A stretch of 64,000 nucleotides of DNA from Megalobrama amblycephala (GCF_018812025.1 NC_063066.1:3244692-3308691); one strand, 5' to 3'; counted from the stretch's first letter, positions 11,246 to 24,027 are shown. The notes: generated from the letters alone by a model not told the origin. Made by a program: numbers and translations.

Positions 11246-13167
11246 TTAATCAGAACTGCCATGGAGAATAAACTGACAGTGGCTGTTTCAAATGTTTATT
11301 TCACTGTCAGTCTTTAGCCCTTTCAAAGAGTTGTCTGACATCTAATAGTTTCTTTTGTTGTTGTTGTTTTTATATACGATTAAGGTTAGCACACTCTTCA
11401 AGCGAAGGTTACACTGAGCCTCTCTGAAATGTTGCAATAGACTGAAGTGGTTATACAGCCCAAACAAAAGAAGTGAAGCATGCTAGACAAGCATCAAAGG
11501 GAAAGACATTACAATCAGCTCTGAATGTTAAATTTCACTGCGTTTGCAGCTGTGTCCACATTCGTAAAATCAGTGTTGCAATATAGACATCTTGAGTTTT
11601 TCACAATTGTAACTTAATTTGACACCTAACAACTTAAAAATAGTGATGGGCACTTCCGAATTGCTGCTTTGTGAAGCTTCAGAACCTTTGGGAATCTTTT
11701 TTCAAACCAGTGGTTCATAGTATGTTGCATGTATTAAACTGTCAAAGTCACATGATTTTAGTAAACAAGGCTTTTTTGTTTTGGAATGTTTTGAAATGTC
11801 ATTGGTTCACCGTTAGGGGGTTGTTCACAGTTAACTCATGAACCATCATGTTTACATTGTTTTACCTGATCTTGGATCGGTTTTATATGTAGATACTTAC
11901 ACAGAAAGAGCAGCAGGCAATTGTCTCACAAAACAAGCCCACAGTTTCTGCCAATCTCATGTAAATCTTAGAGTAGTATTGCATCCTTCATATCTCTGAA
12001 AAGTCTTTAGTTTTATCATATTTATAAAATATGATAGAGCTCCTTTATATGCACTTTCACACCGATTGCCAAAAAAAACACGGACATTTAATGCAGTTTT
12101 ACTCACTGCCCGCGATCAGCAAATCCAGCTTCGAACTGGGACTTGTTTACAAATTCATCACTGAAATCCCGGGAACAAACAAACATGCATGCACAACTCC
12201 ATTGCTGCCCTGGAAAAACAAACTTAATCTACTGTTCCCTTAATGCTGAGTTCTTTGGGAAGATGAAAATGGTTATCTTTCCCTAAAAAAACAAAAACAC
12301 ACTCCTTTGGTAACATTGTTGAAAAATCTCAAACCCGAACGAAGTGCATATTACATAATACTCGAAAAAAACTCTCAGAGACATGTCCAAAACCAGAAGT
12401 AGTATATTTGGCACAGAAATACTCCGTCCAGCTCGTGTTTTGAAACTTTGGCCATGTTTAGCATGAGAATGCAACTCTTTAACAGTGTAAATAAGTCAGA
12501 ATGCATGAAATAACATTAATTTTATAAAAGAAGACATATTGTACAGACACTTCATGTTTATATTTGTAATACTTCATAGTATTTGATGGTTAGAAATCAC
12601 TTAATAACCGTTAGTTTATAAGAGGTGTGTTGCATTATTGCATTTAGTTTTTTTCTTTGCATTTACACTATTTTAACCAAGGTGTTTTGAAAAAGGGAAT
12701 CTTTGTGGGGGTTTTTACACCCTCAATTAATTTCTCTCCCTCTATTTTAATTTTTTGTAATCATTGTTTTTCCTCCTCTGCTGCTGACTAATGCACTGGG
12801 CATTTGCTTATTATTATCAATGCTTAATTGCCTAATATTGTTTAAGTTAAAAGCTCACTGGAAATGATAATCATTCTGTCCCAGCATATATTAAATTCAT
12901 CCAACTCTGATTAAGTGAACAAAATGGGCCATGCACACTTAGCCTTGAGACTGGGCCATGGCGTCAAACACGCATATCGCTGCCAGTCAGCAGGTCCATG
13001 AGGCTTGTCTGGCTGACACTAAGCAAAAAGCAGCCAATTTATACTCAGTGGCCAATTAACATGTTTTATGCCACATTCCCACTCAATCTGAATCTTTTTG
13101 AACAATGTAAGTAGGCTTTAACAATGTAAAATGGTCCAAATGAAAAATGCAGAAATGTTTAGTGGTT
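11246..13167. other. No gene; fragment of a dispersed repeat
   Basis: Contains TAGTGATGGGCACTTCCGAA (11641), resembling a common fish element terminus, without a recognisable partner. A 70-codon plus frame (12031-12243) and a 63-codon minus frame (12283-12474) are unassigned. Confidence 0.35.
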
Positions 13168-13498
13168 TTAAAAGGTTAGTTCACCCCAAAATGAAATTTC
13201 TGTCATTAAGTACTCACCTTCATGTCGTTCCACACCCGTAAGACCTTCGTTCATCTTCAGAACACAAATTAAGATATTTTTGATGAAATCCAAGAGTTTT
13301 TTTTTATTTCTTTTTTTTATCTCCCATTGAAAGCAACAAAATTACCACATTCAAGGTCAAGAAAAGTAGTAAAGATGTTGTTAAAATAGCTAGTGTGACT
13401 ACAGTGGTTCAACCTTAATGTTAAGAAGCAACAAGAATACATTTTTGTGCGCAAAATCAAAATAACAAGTTTATTCCACAATTTCTTCTCTACCCTGT
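13168..13498 (+). mobile_element. TTAA foldback element, left half, cut by a Tc1-like insertion
   Basis: Begins at a TTAA with AAGGTTAGTTCACCCC and continues with CTTCATGTCGTTCC and CATCTTCAGAACACAA, the sequence order also found at 22483-22620. It stops abruptly at the terminus of the Tc1-like element at 13499; its right half was not found beyond that element. Confidence 0.65.
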
Positions 13499-15690
13499 CA
13501 GTGTTCCAAAAAAGTTGGGACACTGTACAAATTGTGAATAAAAACAGAATGCAATGATGTGGAAGATTCAAATTTCAATATTTTATTCAGAATACAACAT
13601 AGAAGACATATCAAATGTTTAAACTGAGAAAATGTATCATTTTAAGGGAAAAATAAGTTGATTTTAAATTTCATGGCATCAACACATCTCAAAAAAGTTG
13701 GGACAAGGCCATGTTTACCACTGTGTGGCATCCAGAGATGTATAGTAACGAAGTAGAACTACTTCACTACTGTACTTAAGTACTAAAAGGCGGTATCTGT
13801 ACTTTACTAGAGTATTATTTTTTTCTCCTACTTCCACTTTTACTTCAGTACATATTTTCGATGAGTTTAATACTTTTACTCCGATATTTTTTTATGTGCT
13901 GCATCGTTACTCGTTACAATTATAAAAATGTTGATGAAGCTGACGCATCAATGAGCGAATCAAGTGATTAAGAAGCTGCGCGTGCTCCCGTTCTGCCTGT
14001 TGATCAGCTAAAAAGATCAACCAAAGACGAACCAAAAACACTACCTTCCACCCCTTCAACTTCAAGTGATCGTGGCTGTGAGAGTGAGGAAGGAGCGAGC
14101 GAGTCCCGGCCGCGCGCGCACGCGCGCGCATTCACCGTCTTAAAACAACACGAGCGCTGTCTTGCTCTCAAATTGCTCTCTATTTGTTTACATAGTTAAT
14201 GTGCACTGTGAAGTAACATATACAAACAATGAACAGCTGTATTTTTATTAACAAAGATTAATAAATACAGTAACAAATGTATTGATCATGGTTAGTTCAT
14301 GTTGGTTATTAGTCTAATACATTAACTAATGTAATGTTAACAAATCAAACCATATTATAAAGTGTTACAAACAAATCATTTACTCAGAACACCTCTTGAA
14401 ATGAGAATATAAGTGTGCTTACCCCATTTTTTCTTTTTTAGTAAGAGTGGTAGTTTAGCCTAGTTTAGACTGGAGTGAGGTGAAAACAGAAAAAAAGTGC
14501 AAAGCAAGTTGTTGTTAGCTAGCTGTTAATTTTATTCAATTGTATATGGTAGAACTATTAGTCAAAATAAACTTTTTGGTAATGAAATCAAAGTGCTGAC
14601 AACAAACAAAGCATCTCAACTTGTCTGCATCTCAAGTGGTCTTCACGCACTCAATACTTGTACTTTTACTTTCAGTACTTGAGTAGTACATTTTAAAATA
14701 AACTACTTGCAATACTTAAGTACAAAAATTTTTGAATACTTTAGTACTTCTACTTAAGTGTGGTGCTTAAAGAGCACTTCAACTTTTACTCAAGTCACTT
14801 TTTTGATAGAGCACTTGTACTTTTACTCAAGTCTGGGTCTCTAGTACTTTATACATCTCTGGTGGCATCCCCTCTTCTTTTTATAACAGTCTGCAAACAT
14901 CTGGGGACTGAGGAGACAAGTTGCTCAAGTTTAGGAATAGGAATGTTGTCCCATTCTTGTCTAATACAGGCTTCTAGTTGCTCAACTGTCTTAGGTCTTC
15001 TTTGTCGCATCTTCCTCTTTATGATGCGCCAAATGTTTTCTATCGGTGAAAGATCTGGACTGCAGGCTGGCCATTTCAGTACCCGGATCCTTCTTCTACG
15101 CAGCCATGATGTTGTAATTGATGCAGTATGTGGTCTGGCATTGTCATGTTGGAAAATGCAAGGTCTTCCCTGAAAGAGACGACATCTGGATGGGAGCATA
15201 TGTTGTTCTAGAACTTGGATATACCTTTCAGCATTGATGGTGCCTTTCCAGATGTGTAAGCTGCCCATGCCACACGCACTCATGCAACCCCATCCCATCA
15301 GAGATGCAGGCTTCTGAACTGAGTGCTGATAACAACTTGGGTTGTCCTTGTCCTCTTTAGTCCGGATGACATGGTGTCCCAGTTTTCCAAAAAGAACTTC
15401 AAATTTTGATTCGTCTGACCACAGAACAGTTTTACACTTTGCCACAGTCCATTTTAAATGAGAAAACGCCTGTGCTTCTGGATCATGTTTATATATGGCT
15501 TTTTAGTCGGCAACGGTGAATGGCACGGTGGATTGTGTTCACCGACAATGTTTTCTGGAAGTATTCCTGAGCCCATGTTGTGATTTCCATTACAGTAGCA
15601 TTCCTGTATGTGATGCAGTGTGAACAGCGTCGGCCAATACTGAGCCAGCATTCTGATGTAGAACCTGGAAGATAAGTCAAAACTACCTTA
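13499..15690 (-). pseudogene. Tc1-like transposase pseudogene with 3' terminal region
   Basis: A Tc1/mariner-type transposase read on the minus strand. The best-preserved part is 14862-15445, with the three catalytic blocks in order: WSDESKFEV, FQHDNARPHTA and SPDLSPIENIW (DD34E). Upstream, 15454-15680 still encodes the second half of the DNA-binding region in two frames, so at least one frameshift is present, and the first helix-turn-helix is missing (5' truncation). The 3' terminal region runs to CAGTGTTCCAAAAAAGTTGG at 13499 and repeats the AAAAAAGTTGGGACA core near 13686, like the paired transposase-binding repeats of IR/DR-type Tc1 elements. The gene is split near its stop by the hAT-like element at 13733-14861, so the last residues of the open frame are hAT-derived. 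Non-functional. Confidence 0.9.
13733..14861. mobile_element. hAT-like non-autonomous transposon with perfect 8 bp target duplication
   Basis: Ends CAGAGATGTATAG and CTATACATCTCTG-like (TATACATCTCTG at 14850-14861) are inverted. GTGGCATC flanks both sides (13725-13732 and 14862-14869), a perfect 8 bp duplication as made by hAT transposases. The interior is rich in AAGTACTTAAG-type motifs. A stretch at ~14213-14370 matches, reversed, the GGTAACACTTTA repeat at 55521. No transposase frame. It sits inside the C-terminal codons of the surrounding Tc1-like gene and is therefore younger. Confidence 0.9.
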
Positions 15691-16156
15691 TAGAAATAGT
15701 TTTGACGTGAACTGATATTGCAAAACCTTCACATCCATCCATCTCTGTTTCTGATTAGGGTGGTTTTTACTGGACAGTGCACATGCTGGGATGGAAACAG
15801 CCTACAAAACAGCACCACAAACACAGGGTCTGGAGAGCATCACTGAGCAGAGGAGATGTTTATACGGGAAGAAGATCCTACCTACATCAATCTGCCAATG
15901 AAAGCAGTCATGTCCTGGGCCTTAGACACGTGGATGGTAAAAAACACTGTAAAAAACAGTAAAACAGAATCATTTTAATACTTTTTATTATGGCTGCAGT
16001 GGATTAACAAAATATAATGAAAAGGGTAACACATGCATATTACTGGGATATTTGCTGTTTATTAGTACTTATAAAGCACATATTAATGCCTTGATCATAT
16101 TCTACATCCCTTAATCTGCCCAATACCTAAACTTAACAACTGCCTTACTAACTATT
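15691..16156. repeat. Unassigned, then GGTAACAC-type dispersed repeat fragment
   Basis: 15691-16020 holds nothing recognisable. 16025-16156 begins GGGTAACACATGCATATTAC and contains the tail ATTAAAAAGCAGTAATT; related sequence occurs at 29935-30035. It is abutted by the broken 3' side of the next Tc1-like copy. Confidence 0.45.
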
Positions 16157-16959
16157 AAAAAGCAGTAATTATCCTGCTGAAAGAGGCCACAGCCACCAGG
16201 GAATACCGTTTCCATGAAAGGCTGTACATGGTCTGCAACAATGCTTAGGTAGGTGGTACGTGTCAAAGTAACATCCACATGGATGGCAGGACCCAAGGTT
16301 TCCCAGCAGAACATTGCCCAAAGCATCACACTGCCTCCGCCGGCTTGCCTTCTTCCCATAGTGCATCCTGGTGCCATGTGTTCCCCAGGTAAGAGACGCA
16401 CACGCATGATTCATCAGACCAGGACACCTTCTTCCATTGTTGCGTGGTCCAGTTCTGATGCTCACGTGTCACTGTTGGTGCTTTCGGTGGTGGACAGGGG
16501 TCAGCATGGGCACCCTGACTGGTCAGCAGCTATGCAGCTCCATACGTGTGTATTCTGACACCTTTCTATCAGAACCAGCATTAACTTCTTGAGCAGTTTG
16601 AGCTCGTCTGTTGGATCGGATCACACGGGTCAGCCTTCGCTGAGTCTCGGCCGCCCATGACCCTGTCTCCGGTTCATCACTGTTTCTTCCTTGGAGCACT
16701 TTTGATAGATACTGACCACTGCAGACCGGGAGCACCCCACAAGAGCTGCAGTTTTGGAGATGCTCTGATCCAGTCGTCTAGACATCACAATTTGGCTCTT
16801 GTCAAACTCGCTCAAATCCTTACGCTTCTGCTTCTAACACATCAACTTTGAGGACAAAATGTTCACTTGCTGCCTAATATATCCACCCACTAATGAAGAG
16901 ATGATCAGTGTTATTCACTTCACCTGTCTGTGCTCATAATATTATGCCTGATCAGTGTA
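16157..16959 (-). pseudogene. Tc1-like transposase fragment with 5' terminal repeat (family 2, copy a)
   Basis: Minus-strand relic of a Tc1-like element of a different family from its neighbour. 16630-16815 encodes the N-terminal helix-turn-helix region ([19 protein letters not shown], then [18 protein letters not shown]). 16111-16465 encodes, in two overlapping frames, the central part with GGGSVMLWAMFCWETLG and the second catalytic Asp in FQQDN. The right edge is the element's 5' terminus, whose complement starts TACACTGATCAGGCATAA, followed by TA (16960-16961). The 3' third, with the last catalytic residue, is absent: the sequence passes directly into another repeat at ~16157. Multiple frameshifts; inactive. 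The sister copy is at 25396-26238. Confidence 0.88.
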
Positions 16960-16961
16960 TA

Positions 16962-18278
16962 TTGTAAGTTACATATTTTTATTTAAAATTATATTTTTTT
17001 TTAAATTTTGAAGTATTTTAATTTATGTTTACACACATTTATATTTTTATAATTAACAATGTTAAATTGACTGCCCTACTTTGTTCTAAATGGAGGAATG
17101 TTCCAATTCAAACACTTTAATTCCAAAGAGCCAGTAATGACTCTTTAAGTGAATATATACAGGAGCGGAGACCTTAATCGCTCTTACCACAGCATGTCAT
17201 GTTCATGAAAATGGCACCCGCTCATGCATTTTGGATTGCGAATCAGTTCAGTGTTAACCCAACCATGACAACCCCCTTAAGACCCAGAGCTTAAAGATAT
17301 ATCTGGGGCAGTCAGCCTGTCCTCATGTATAAACGGGAGACTTTCATTGGAATCGAGGAATGTGGCCGAGAATAATTTGATGGTTTCCTAAAGCTTGCGT
17401 TTCATTTCCTCTCTCCTTCCTATCAAGCTGTCCAGTCATTCACTTACTTTCAGCCTGATAGATGGATCCCTGATACACGAGGAGCATGTTTTGTTTGTAT
17501 CGAGCATCTCAGGAAATTAAATGGCTCATACAGTGCTCAGATTGTTTGTTTGGAAGTGCCGGAGGACATCAGAACCCAAAGCCTGGCCAGACCTACATAC
17601 TGCCTGACAGTATGCCAGCTTTTCAGCACTCTTTCTGATGCTTCTGCTGGGAAGGGAAGGCCTTGGATTACAGTAATAAGACAAGAACACAAACAATCCA
17701 AAAGGTTTTTGTTCCCTAAAGCATTGTTCAGTTTGCTAGCAGGCTCCTTTATTTTTAGCCAATGCAACAAACTTGTTTAACTAGTTTAATTTAACTTGAT
17801 TGTTTGTACTAGTTTGATAAAGTACAAACTTGGTCTCAGAATGATGCTAGATCCAGCAGCATTACTGCACGACCAGCAAGCTATTTCGCTTCAGCAGACC
17901 AATTAATGGCCTGGGGCGATGCAGGGTGTTGAAACCAAAAATTGAATTGGTTCAGACATAGGTCAGCGGTGCGCTCAGTGCAAGTCTGATGTGATGGGGA
18001 ACTATATGCTGCTTTTGTACACTTTTATATGCGACAGGCCACTGGACAGGATTAAAATTAGAAGTAAAGATTGGTTTATTTACGGATTTGGTTTTATGTT
18101 CAGTTCTTCATTCGAGCCCAAAGGTGGTAGTGTTGGGTAGGATTTATCTAAATATTTTGCACTACATAACATTCAAGGAAGAATTGGCTCTTTAAACTGA
18201 CATTATGAGATCCATTAGACTTGTCTTGGTAATAATTTCGGTTGGTGTTGCTGTAACAAATACACAAGTTCAGTTTGC
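16962..18278. other. No assignable gene
   Basis: 1.3 kb without a recognised feature. Frames of 76-77 codons overlap on opposite strands at 17537-17780, with no recognised product. Confidence 0.4.
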
Positions 18279-18348
18279 ATAAAGGAATAGATCACCTAAA
18301 AATGATAAACATGTAACCCTTATTAACCCTGATGCAATTCCAAACCTC

Positions 18349-18349
<1 letters not shown>
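18279..18349 (+). mobile_element. Degenerate TTAA-foldback left end beside the TG repeat
   Basis: AAAGGAATAGATCACCTAAAAATG followed by CAATTCCAAACCTC resembles the left arm of the foldback family (compare 4316 and 28093). The TG tract begins immediately after. Confidence 0.45.

Positions 18350-18432
<83 letters not shown>
18350..18432. repeat. (TG)n microsatellite, about 41 units
   Basis: Uninterrupted TG dinucleotides over ~83 bp. Such long perfect tracts are common and length-polymorphic in fish; alternating purine-pyrimidine sequence can adopt Z-DNA. Confidence 0.98.
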
Positions 18433-18433
<1 letters not shown>

Positions 18434-19192
18434 ACTCAAAATATTAGCTTGCATTTTAAGATTTAGACATTTCAATTAATAGTCAAATTCATTAAAATTG
18501 AATTGAATAATCAAAAAAACAAACAAACTAGAACTTAAAACATGTTGTATAATTCTTAATTGAACAAGGGAATGGACCAATTATTTTGTGATTTACAGTC
18601 ATATATTTAAAACAAATGTTTTAATGTATGAATACAAATCACATAATTTAAATGGTTCATTCCCTTGTTCTATTAAGATTTATACAAAATATTTTATTAA
18701 GGTCTATTATTTTTTACTCATTTAAAATTCTTAATTCATAATATGAAGAATATGTAAGAATTATTAAGTTCAGTTTGATGGGATTTTACTATATAATTAA
18801 AATTTGTAAATCTTAAAAAAAATCATTATTCAAAAGTTTAGCAGAATGTATTGGTTGCACTTTTCCATATATTTGTAATGAATGGGAGCTGAAGCTTTCA
18901 AGGTTCAAAAAAGATGCAAAAAATCTCTGAATGTCCTCCATGGAGGGAAATTGTGATTCATGAACCAATATTTTTATTTTTCACAAAGCTGTTCTTACAA
19001 AATCATTTATAATCGTTTAGGGTTTGGAACTTTGGAAGCTTGTTTCCATCACAGAATAAAAAAAATAGATAATAGTGACATTTTTCTCCGAATTTGGAGA
19101 TATAAGCTTGCAATTGCGAATTATAAAGTCAGAATTGTGAGAAATAAACTTGCAATTCTGTGAATTGAAGGCAGAATTTGTTCGATTTTCAC
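18433..19192. other. No gene; short hairpin and foldback-like interior
   Basis: AACAAGGGAATGGACC (18562) and its near complement GGTTCATTCCCTTGTTC (~18655) form a ~110 bp stem-loop. 18880-18905 (ATGAATGGGAGCTGAAGCTT) resembles the interior of foldback elements. No convincing reading frame. Confidence 0.4.
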
Positions 19193-19397
19193 CCGGTTTC
19201 ACAGACAAGGCTTAAATAGTCCTAGACTAAAATGCGTGTTTGAGCAGGTTTAACTGAAAGCAAATTGCACAGACATATCTTAAAATATGCCAGTGTCATT
19301 GTTTTGTCTCAAGATTCACACAAGTAATGATATTAAATGCCCCCATTAAACTAAGTCCTAATCCTGGCTTAATCGAAGCCCTGTCTGTGAAACCAGG
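19193..19397. mobile_element. ~205 bp MITE, complete copy
   Basis: Left end CCGGTTTCACAGACAAGGCT pairs with right end AGCCCTGTCTGTGAAACCAGG. Internal TTGTTTTGTCTCAAGATTCA matches the fragment at 509-680. No clear flanking duplication. A foldback-type right-arm fragment (CATGAGGGTGAGTAAATGAT) follows at ~19451. Confidence 0.75.
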
Positions 19398-19719
19398 AGA
19401 AGTTGCATTTACCTTTTTTTCCTTGTTGGAAACAACCTTCCATATGAAACAACATGAGGGTGAGTAAATGATGATAGAGATACAAGTGCAGTCACACTTG
19501 CCTTTTTGCTCCATTCAATACCGTTCATATACATGTGAATGCAGGAGAACCAAAGTTCAAGTGAACTCTAAACTGCAAATTCATATAATAAAAGTCATGA
19601 ACTAAATTAACAACTAATGATTTTTACAACTGAATGAATCAATACTGAACTTACTTGAGCTGAACAATGACACCATTTTCCTCTAGAGCTGCTGTACAGC
19701 CAAAATGATGTTCTCTCTA

Positions 19720-19795
19720 TCACTGTAAAGCTGCTTTGACACAATCTGCATTGTAAACAGTGCTATACAAATAAAGGTGACTTGACTTGACAAAT
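19720..19795 (+). repeat. LINE-type 3' tail fragment
   Basis: GTAAAGCTGCTTTGACACAA, then GTGCTATACAAATAAA and a short tandem tail (TGACT). The layout matches the 3' end of the L2-like LINE at 51615-51680 (GTAAAGCACTTTGAATT, GTGCTATACAAATAAA, TTGCC repeats). Probably a strongly 5'-truncated LINE or a SINE sharing that tail. Confidence 0.6.
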
Positions 19796-20762
19796 AGACA
19801 ATGGACCCTTTTCATGGACTGTGATGATGCATTTACACAGTTATCAACATCACAAATCTAGTAAAGTGTTTCATATTTTCATTTAAAAAAACATGCACAT
19901 TTATAATGCTATAGGCCTATATTGTGTTATATTTCTTTGTCAGTAAAAGACAGAGAACTGCGACGAGAGTGTTCAACAGCTGAGGGATTCATGACAAATT
20001 TGGCATCTTTCTCTCTTCTGACCAACATAATTAATCTCTCTATATTATTTCCCTCTTTTGGAAAGTCATGGAAAGTCTGGAAATACAAAAATTATATTTG
20101 CTGTCATCTCCCATTCACCGCTGTAGAAGTTTACCCAACTATGAAGACTTCTGCTTCTGAGAACCCTTGAAATTTAAAGAGGGTCTGTAGTGTAAAAGTT
20201 TCAGATTGACCTCTTGGCTCAAAAGAAAACCTCAAAACTGCAGTGTAGCTGGAAAGTATTTTAACTTTCTGATTTTATAATTTATTAGAAACAGAACCCT
20301 TAGAACGTTACATGACATCCTGATGTCCATATTTGTGGCGAAGTGAGAAATAATTGTGCAAGCTCAAAGCCTAGTACATCTGCACCCTGAAGGAAGAGAA
20401 ATCCTCTCAAGTTTCAAACTGAAACCCTCATTTAAGTCATCCAAGTCATAAATATTAATATTCATATACAAGCAATACATATTGCTTAATAATTTAATAG
20501 CTAGAGCTATTGCACTTTATGTTTTGAGCGTTAAATCATGACATGCTGACATAATGATCCTGTCATCTTGTGTGCCGGATTCAGTATAAAGGATGTTATT
20601 AAGGATTCCAGCTGTCATGAGATGCTTCAGAAATGTATAGTGCTTTACAAACAGCCTGAATATAATTGTTGCATTAGATGCAATAATTAACTCATAAATA
20701 TAACTTGCATTATAAAGTAAGTGCAATCTTACTAAATTTATCTTTTGAAGTCTTTTATGCTC
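19796..20762. other. No assignable gene
   Basis: Short frames at 19922-20170 (plus) and 20517-20726 (minus) have no recognised product, and no repeat structure is apparent. Confidence 0.4.
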
Positions 20763-20940
20763 TCCAAGGCTGCATTTATTTAATCAAAAATACAGTAAAA
20801 AAGGTAATGCATTATTACAATTTTAAATAATATTTTTTTTTTATTTGAATATATATTAAAATAGAAATTATTCCTGTGATGCAAAGATGAATTTTCAGCA
20901 TCATTACTCCTTCAGAAATCATCATGATTTGCTACTTTTG
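20763..20940 (+). repeat. Dispersed interspersed repeat, copy 1
   Basis: Contains AATCAAAAATACAGTAAAAA and then TTCCTGTGATGCAAAGATGA and ATTTTCAGCATCATTACTCC. A diverged second copy lies at 43593-43760. The class is unclear. Confidence 0.6.
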
Positions 20941-22482
20941 ACGGGTAGAGTATATAAACGGGGCACAGCATTTTGTTTCAAAATGAGCTTGTTTCTTGTG
21001 TATTCTGGTTACATAATGAAAAATTCAGAAGTCTGTAAGTATCTTGACTCACTCCACAGCAGGCATGGGGGAACAAATCCAATTTGAAGGCCATTTATAT
21101 TCTAGAAGTCGTCTTCAATCCTTTTCCTCCTCGGGCTTCTCCTTGCCTGACCTACAGACAGACGTGCTCACAGGTTATTGGGTAACCTTAATATTTGCAT
21201 AATGCCAGTGCTCAGATGTTTCAGCACATGCTGCAAAAGATGTTGACCACAGGCACTGCCGTCAGCCTTGATTATACTGCTGTATTGTTAGTGGTGCTTT
21301 TTGTAGCGTACTGCTGATTCATTTTCTTTAAATACTTCTTGCAGACAGAACTTTGTCATGCAACTTGTTGTGATTGGTCTACTCTGCTCTGATTGGTCTC
21401 AGTTTCAGCAGTTCAGAATGGATTAGGAGACAATAACTTTATTTATTGTGCACTTTGATCTTTAAAACTTTGCAGACCTTTTACAAACAGCCATAAAGGT
21501 AATATTTGAAAAAAGAATAATAGGGGTGCTTTAAGTTTATTAGTTTGATGTCAAAAATGTGTGAAGGACATTTGATATGTAATTCAAATACATACATCTT
21601 AAATTTAAGCCTAAATATTTTTTGAGTGTATCTTTTTATTTGACGCTGTTAGAAATTGTAACACCATAGCAATCATTCTGGTGCTGCGATGACCCTGCCA
21701 TACTCAGACACAAGACTTTTAAATAAATCTAATAATCTAAATAATCTAGTTGTGATTTGTATTCATGAACTTCATCTCAGCGTGTTATGTTGCAGCCATA
21801 TTGCATGACTTCACTTACACGCTTCCATTTGTTCTCATTACATCAAAGTGTGCACACATATGAGTATTTTAATGCTCCAGAGACATCTGCTGTGCCTGTA
21901 ATTGTAATATCAGTAAGTAAATGTGGAAAAAGAGCTCTGGCTGAGAGCGTGTAACATTTTTATCTGCATTCATTTTTTCCTGTGGGTATTTATATATGTT
22001 CAAAGCATGTGATGTTTAAAAAGAAATGCACTTAAGCTCTGCTCTCTTGTCACTATAATGATTTGTTTCTCTGCTGAATTGGAAGTAGCGTCAGGAACAT
22101 CCCAAATGTATGCCATGCACAGATTCTCTGTTGGCAAATGTCATACGTGTCGTTCCTCAGCAGTGAGGAAGCTATGAAGATTTGTCTTCATCTGTGCTAG
22201 AGGAATCCAAGCCAACTAAACAAATGGTGGTGTGTCATTGGGAAAACAGTGTGTAGGATTTGTGTGAAATGGCCTTATGTTATTGTAACTGTATGGAGGT
22301 GTGGGGGGGGGGGATATAACAGAGCCAAGACTTCCAGTGACTCATTGTACGTGATGCTTAAACAGTGATGGTGGGTTTAAGGCATCTGAAGGGTGAAATG
22401 ATGCTGGGATATCAGATTTTATGAGCGCTCCATAGTCAAGATATTAGCACAGGATTAAACAAGGGCTGTCAACATTAACACA
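20941..22482. other. No assignable gene
   Basis: 1.5 kb of unique-looking sequence with a short G run at ~22303; nothing supportable. Confidence 0.4.
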
Positions 22483-23009
22483 TTAAAGTGATAGCTCACC
22501 CAAAAATGAAATTCGGCCATAAATTACTCACCCTCATGTTGGTCCAAACCCGTAAGACTTTTGTTCATCTTCAGAACACAAATGAAGATCTTTTTGATGA
22601 AATCTGAGAGATTTCTGTCCCTCCACTGACAGCTATCGCTTCAAAAAGTTTACTTGAACTCCATTGTAGTCTTAAGTTTTCATCCAGAAAGTTACGTCAC
22701 AATATTTGGTTACGGTAAGGGGCGTGGCATTTCAGAAACACATGCTTGAAGCAGTTGTCCAATTAGAACACACTGCTCCAGCTGACCAATCAGAGCACAT
22801 TGCACTTTTCAGAAGGAGGGGCTTCATAGAGACAGGAACTAAACAGAGCGTTACTGACAGACTGGGAAGAGAGGTGCTGCAACCATGTAAAATATGTGAA
22901 AAATAATGTGTTTTTTTTTTTTTTGTTGTTTTGTTTTTTTGAACATTCACAAATGAAAATCTATTTTAGTATCAAGACTTTGAGGAGGAGCATCATAGGT
23001 CCTCTTTAA
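22483..23009. mobile_element. Composite TTAA element with ends from two families
   Basis: The left edge TTAAAGTGATAGCTCACCC belongs to the foldback family (as at 4316). The right edge ATAGGTCCTCTTTAA belongs to the family at 43936-44786 and 45672 (its complement begins TTAAAGGGGACCTAT there). The foldback-type sequence runs to about 22680; the rest, including GACCAATCAGAGCACATTGC, looks like the second family. Either a recombinant element or one inserted next to the other with loss of the inner ends. Confidence 0.65.
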
Positions 23010-24027
23010 GTGTCTGTGACAACAGGTTTGCAAATGTTTCGCTGTATTGAAATGCTGTAAAATCTGTCCAGAAATATGGAAATTATGCATATGTAAAAAA
23101 TAAAATTGGAGCATGTTGCATTTCTAAATGCACATTAAAGTCAGCCTGCAGAGATGGAGTCTGCAGCATTTAAGTAAAATGTAAAGAGATTTTATGTGTT
23201 ATGCTTTTTTATTTGTATATGTAAGCAATAAGGAGTGAGAGGCTGTGCTGTATTGTGAATAAGTTACGATTGAAGGGCATTGTTAGGCATAACGTGAAGC
23301 AGAGTAACCCCTTCAGCGTGACTTATTCATGATACAGCACTAGCCTCGAGTACCTTATTGCTTTTATAAAATGGTTTCCACACAATACAAATATTAAAGC
23401 CAAAAATATGTATCAATGCAACTTTCATAAGGTAAACTTTCACTAAAAGTCTTCCTTCCGCCGGAAAACATAGTCCCTGACTGTGAACAGCAACAGAAGT
23501 TACATTATTACGCCATTAGATGGTGGCAAAGACTCTTTCTGAGTGTGTCAGTCAGTAGCGAAGACTTTTATATTGTTGTGAACACGGAACAAGACACAAC
23601 CGACGGATGCTTTGACGAGCGCTGTCAGTAACGGGAAAACCTCTTAACTGTTAAAAGGACAAGATATTCCAGTGACATTTAAACAGATATTTTATTATGA
23701 ACATAGGACAGACCTGAAGGAAAATGCTAAATCTGAATGCAGGTAATAAACTCTTTCTCACAACACTCTTCTACATAATACAGTAAGCTTCAATGAACAA
23801 TATCAGCTGTGAACAAGAGTTTACGTTGCTAAGAGTTGTTGCTAAGGGTGTTGTGTAGTGATACACAGAACCGTTGGGTGAAGTGATCATAGCCGTGTTT
23901 TATCGTGAAATATACAGCTATTCACCAATCAGAATGAAGAACAGGAACTAACCGTTTTATAAATAAATATACAGAATTGCTCAGGAAAAGTGTTTTGGAT
24001 ATAGACGAGAAGGGCAGCTAATATGAT
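23010..24027. other. No gene; probable old repeat
   Basis: 23450-23990 reads like a dispersed fish repeat to me, but no second copy is in the window, so this is unproven. Confidence 0.3.

Noticed and set aside
14760..15173. 137-codon plus frame
   Set aside because: Antisense of the Tc1-like transposase and hAT end; an artefact of coding sequence on the other strand.
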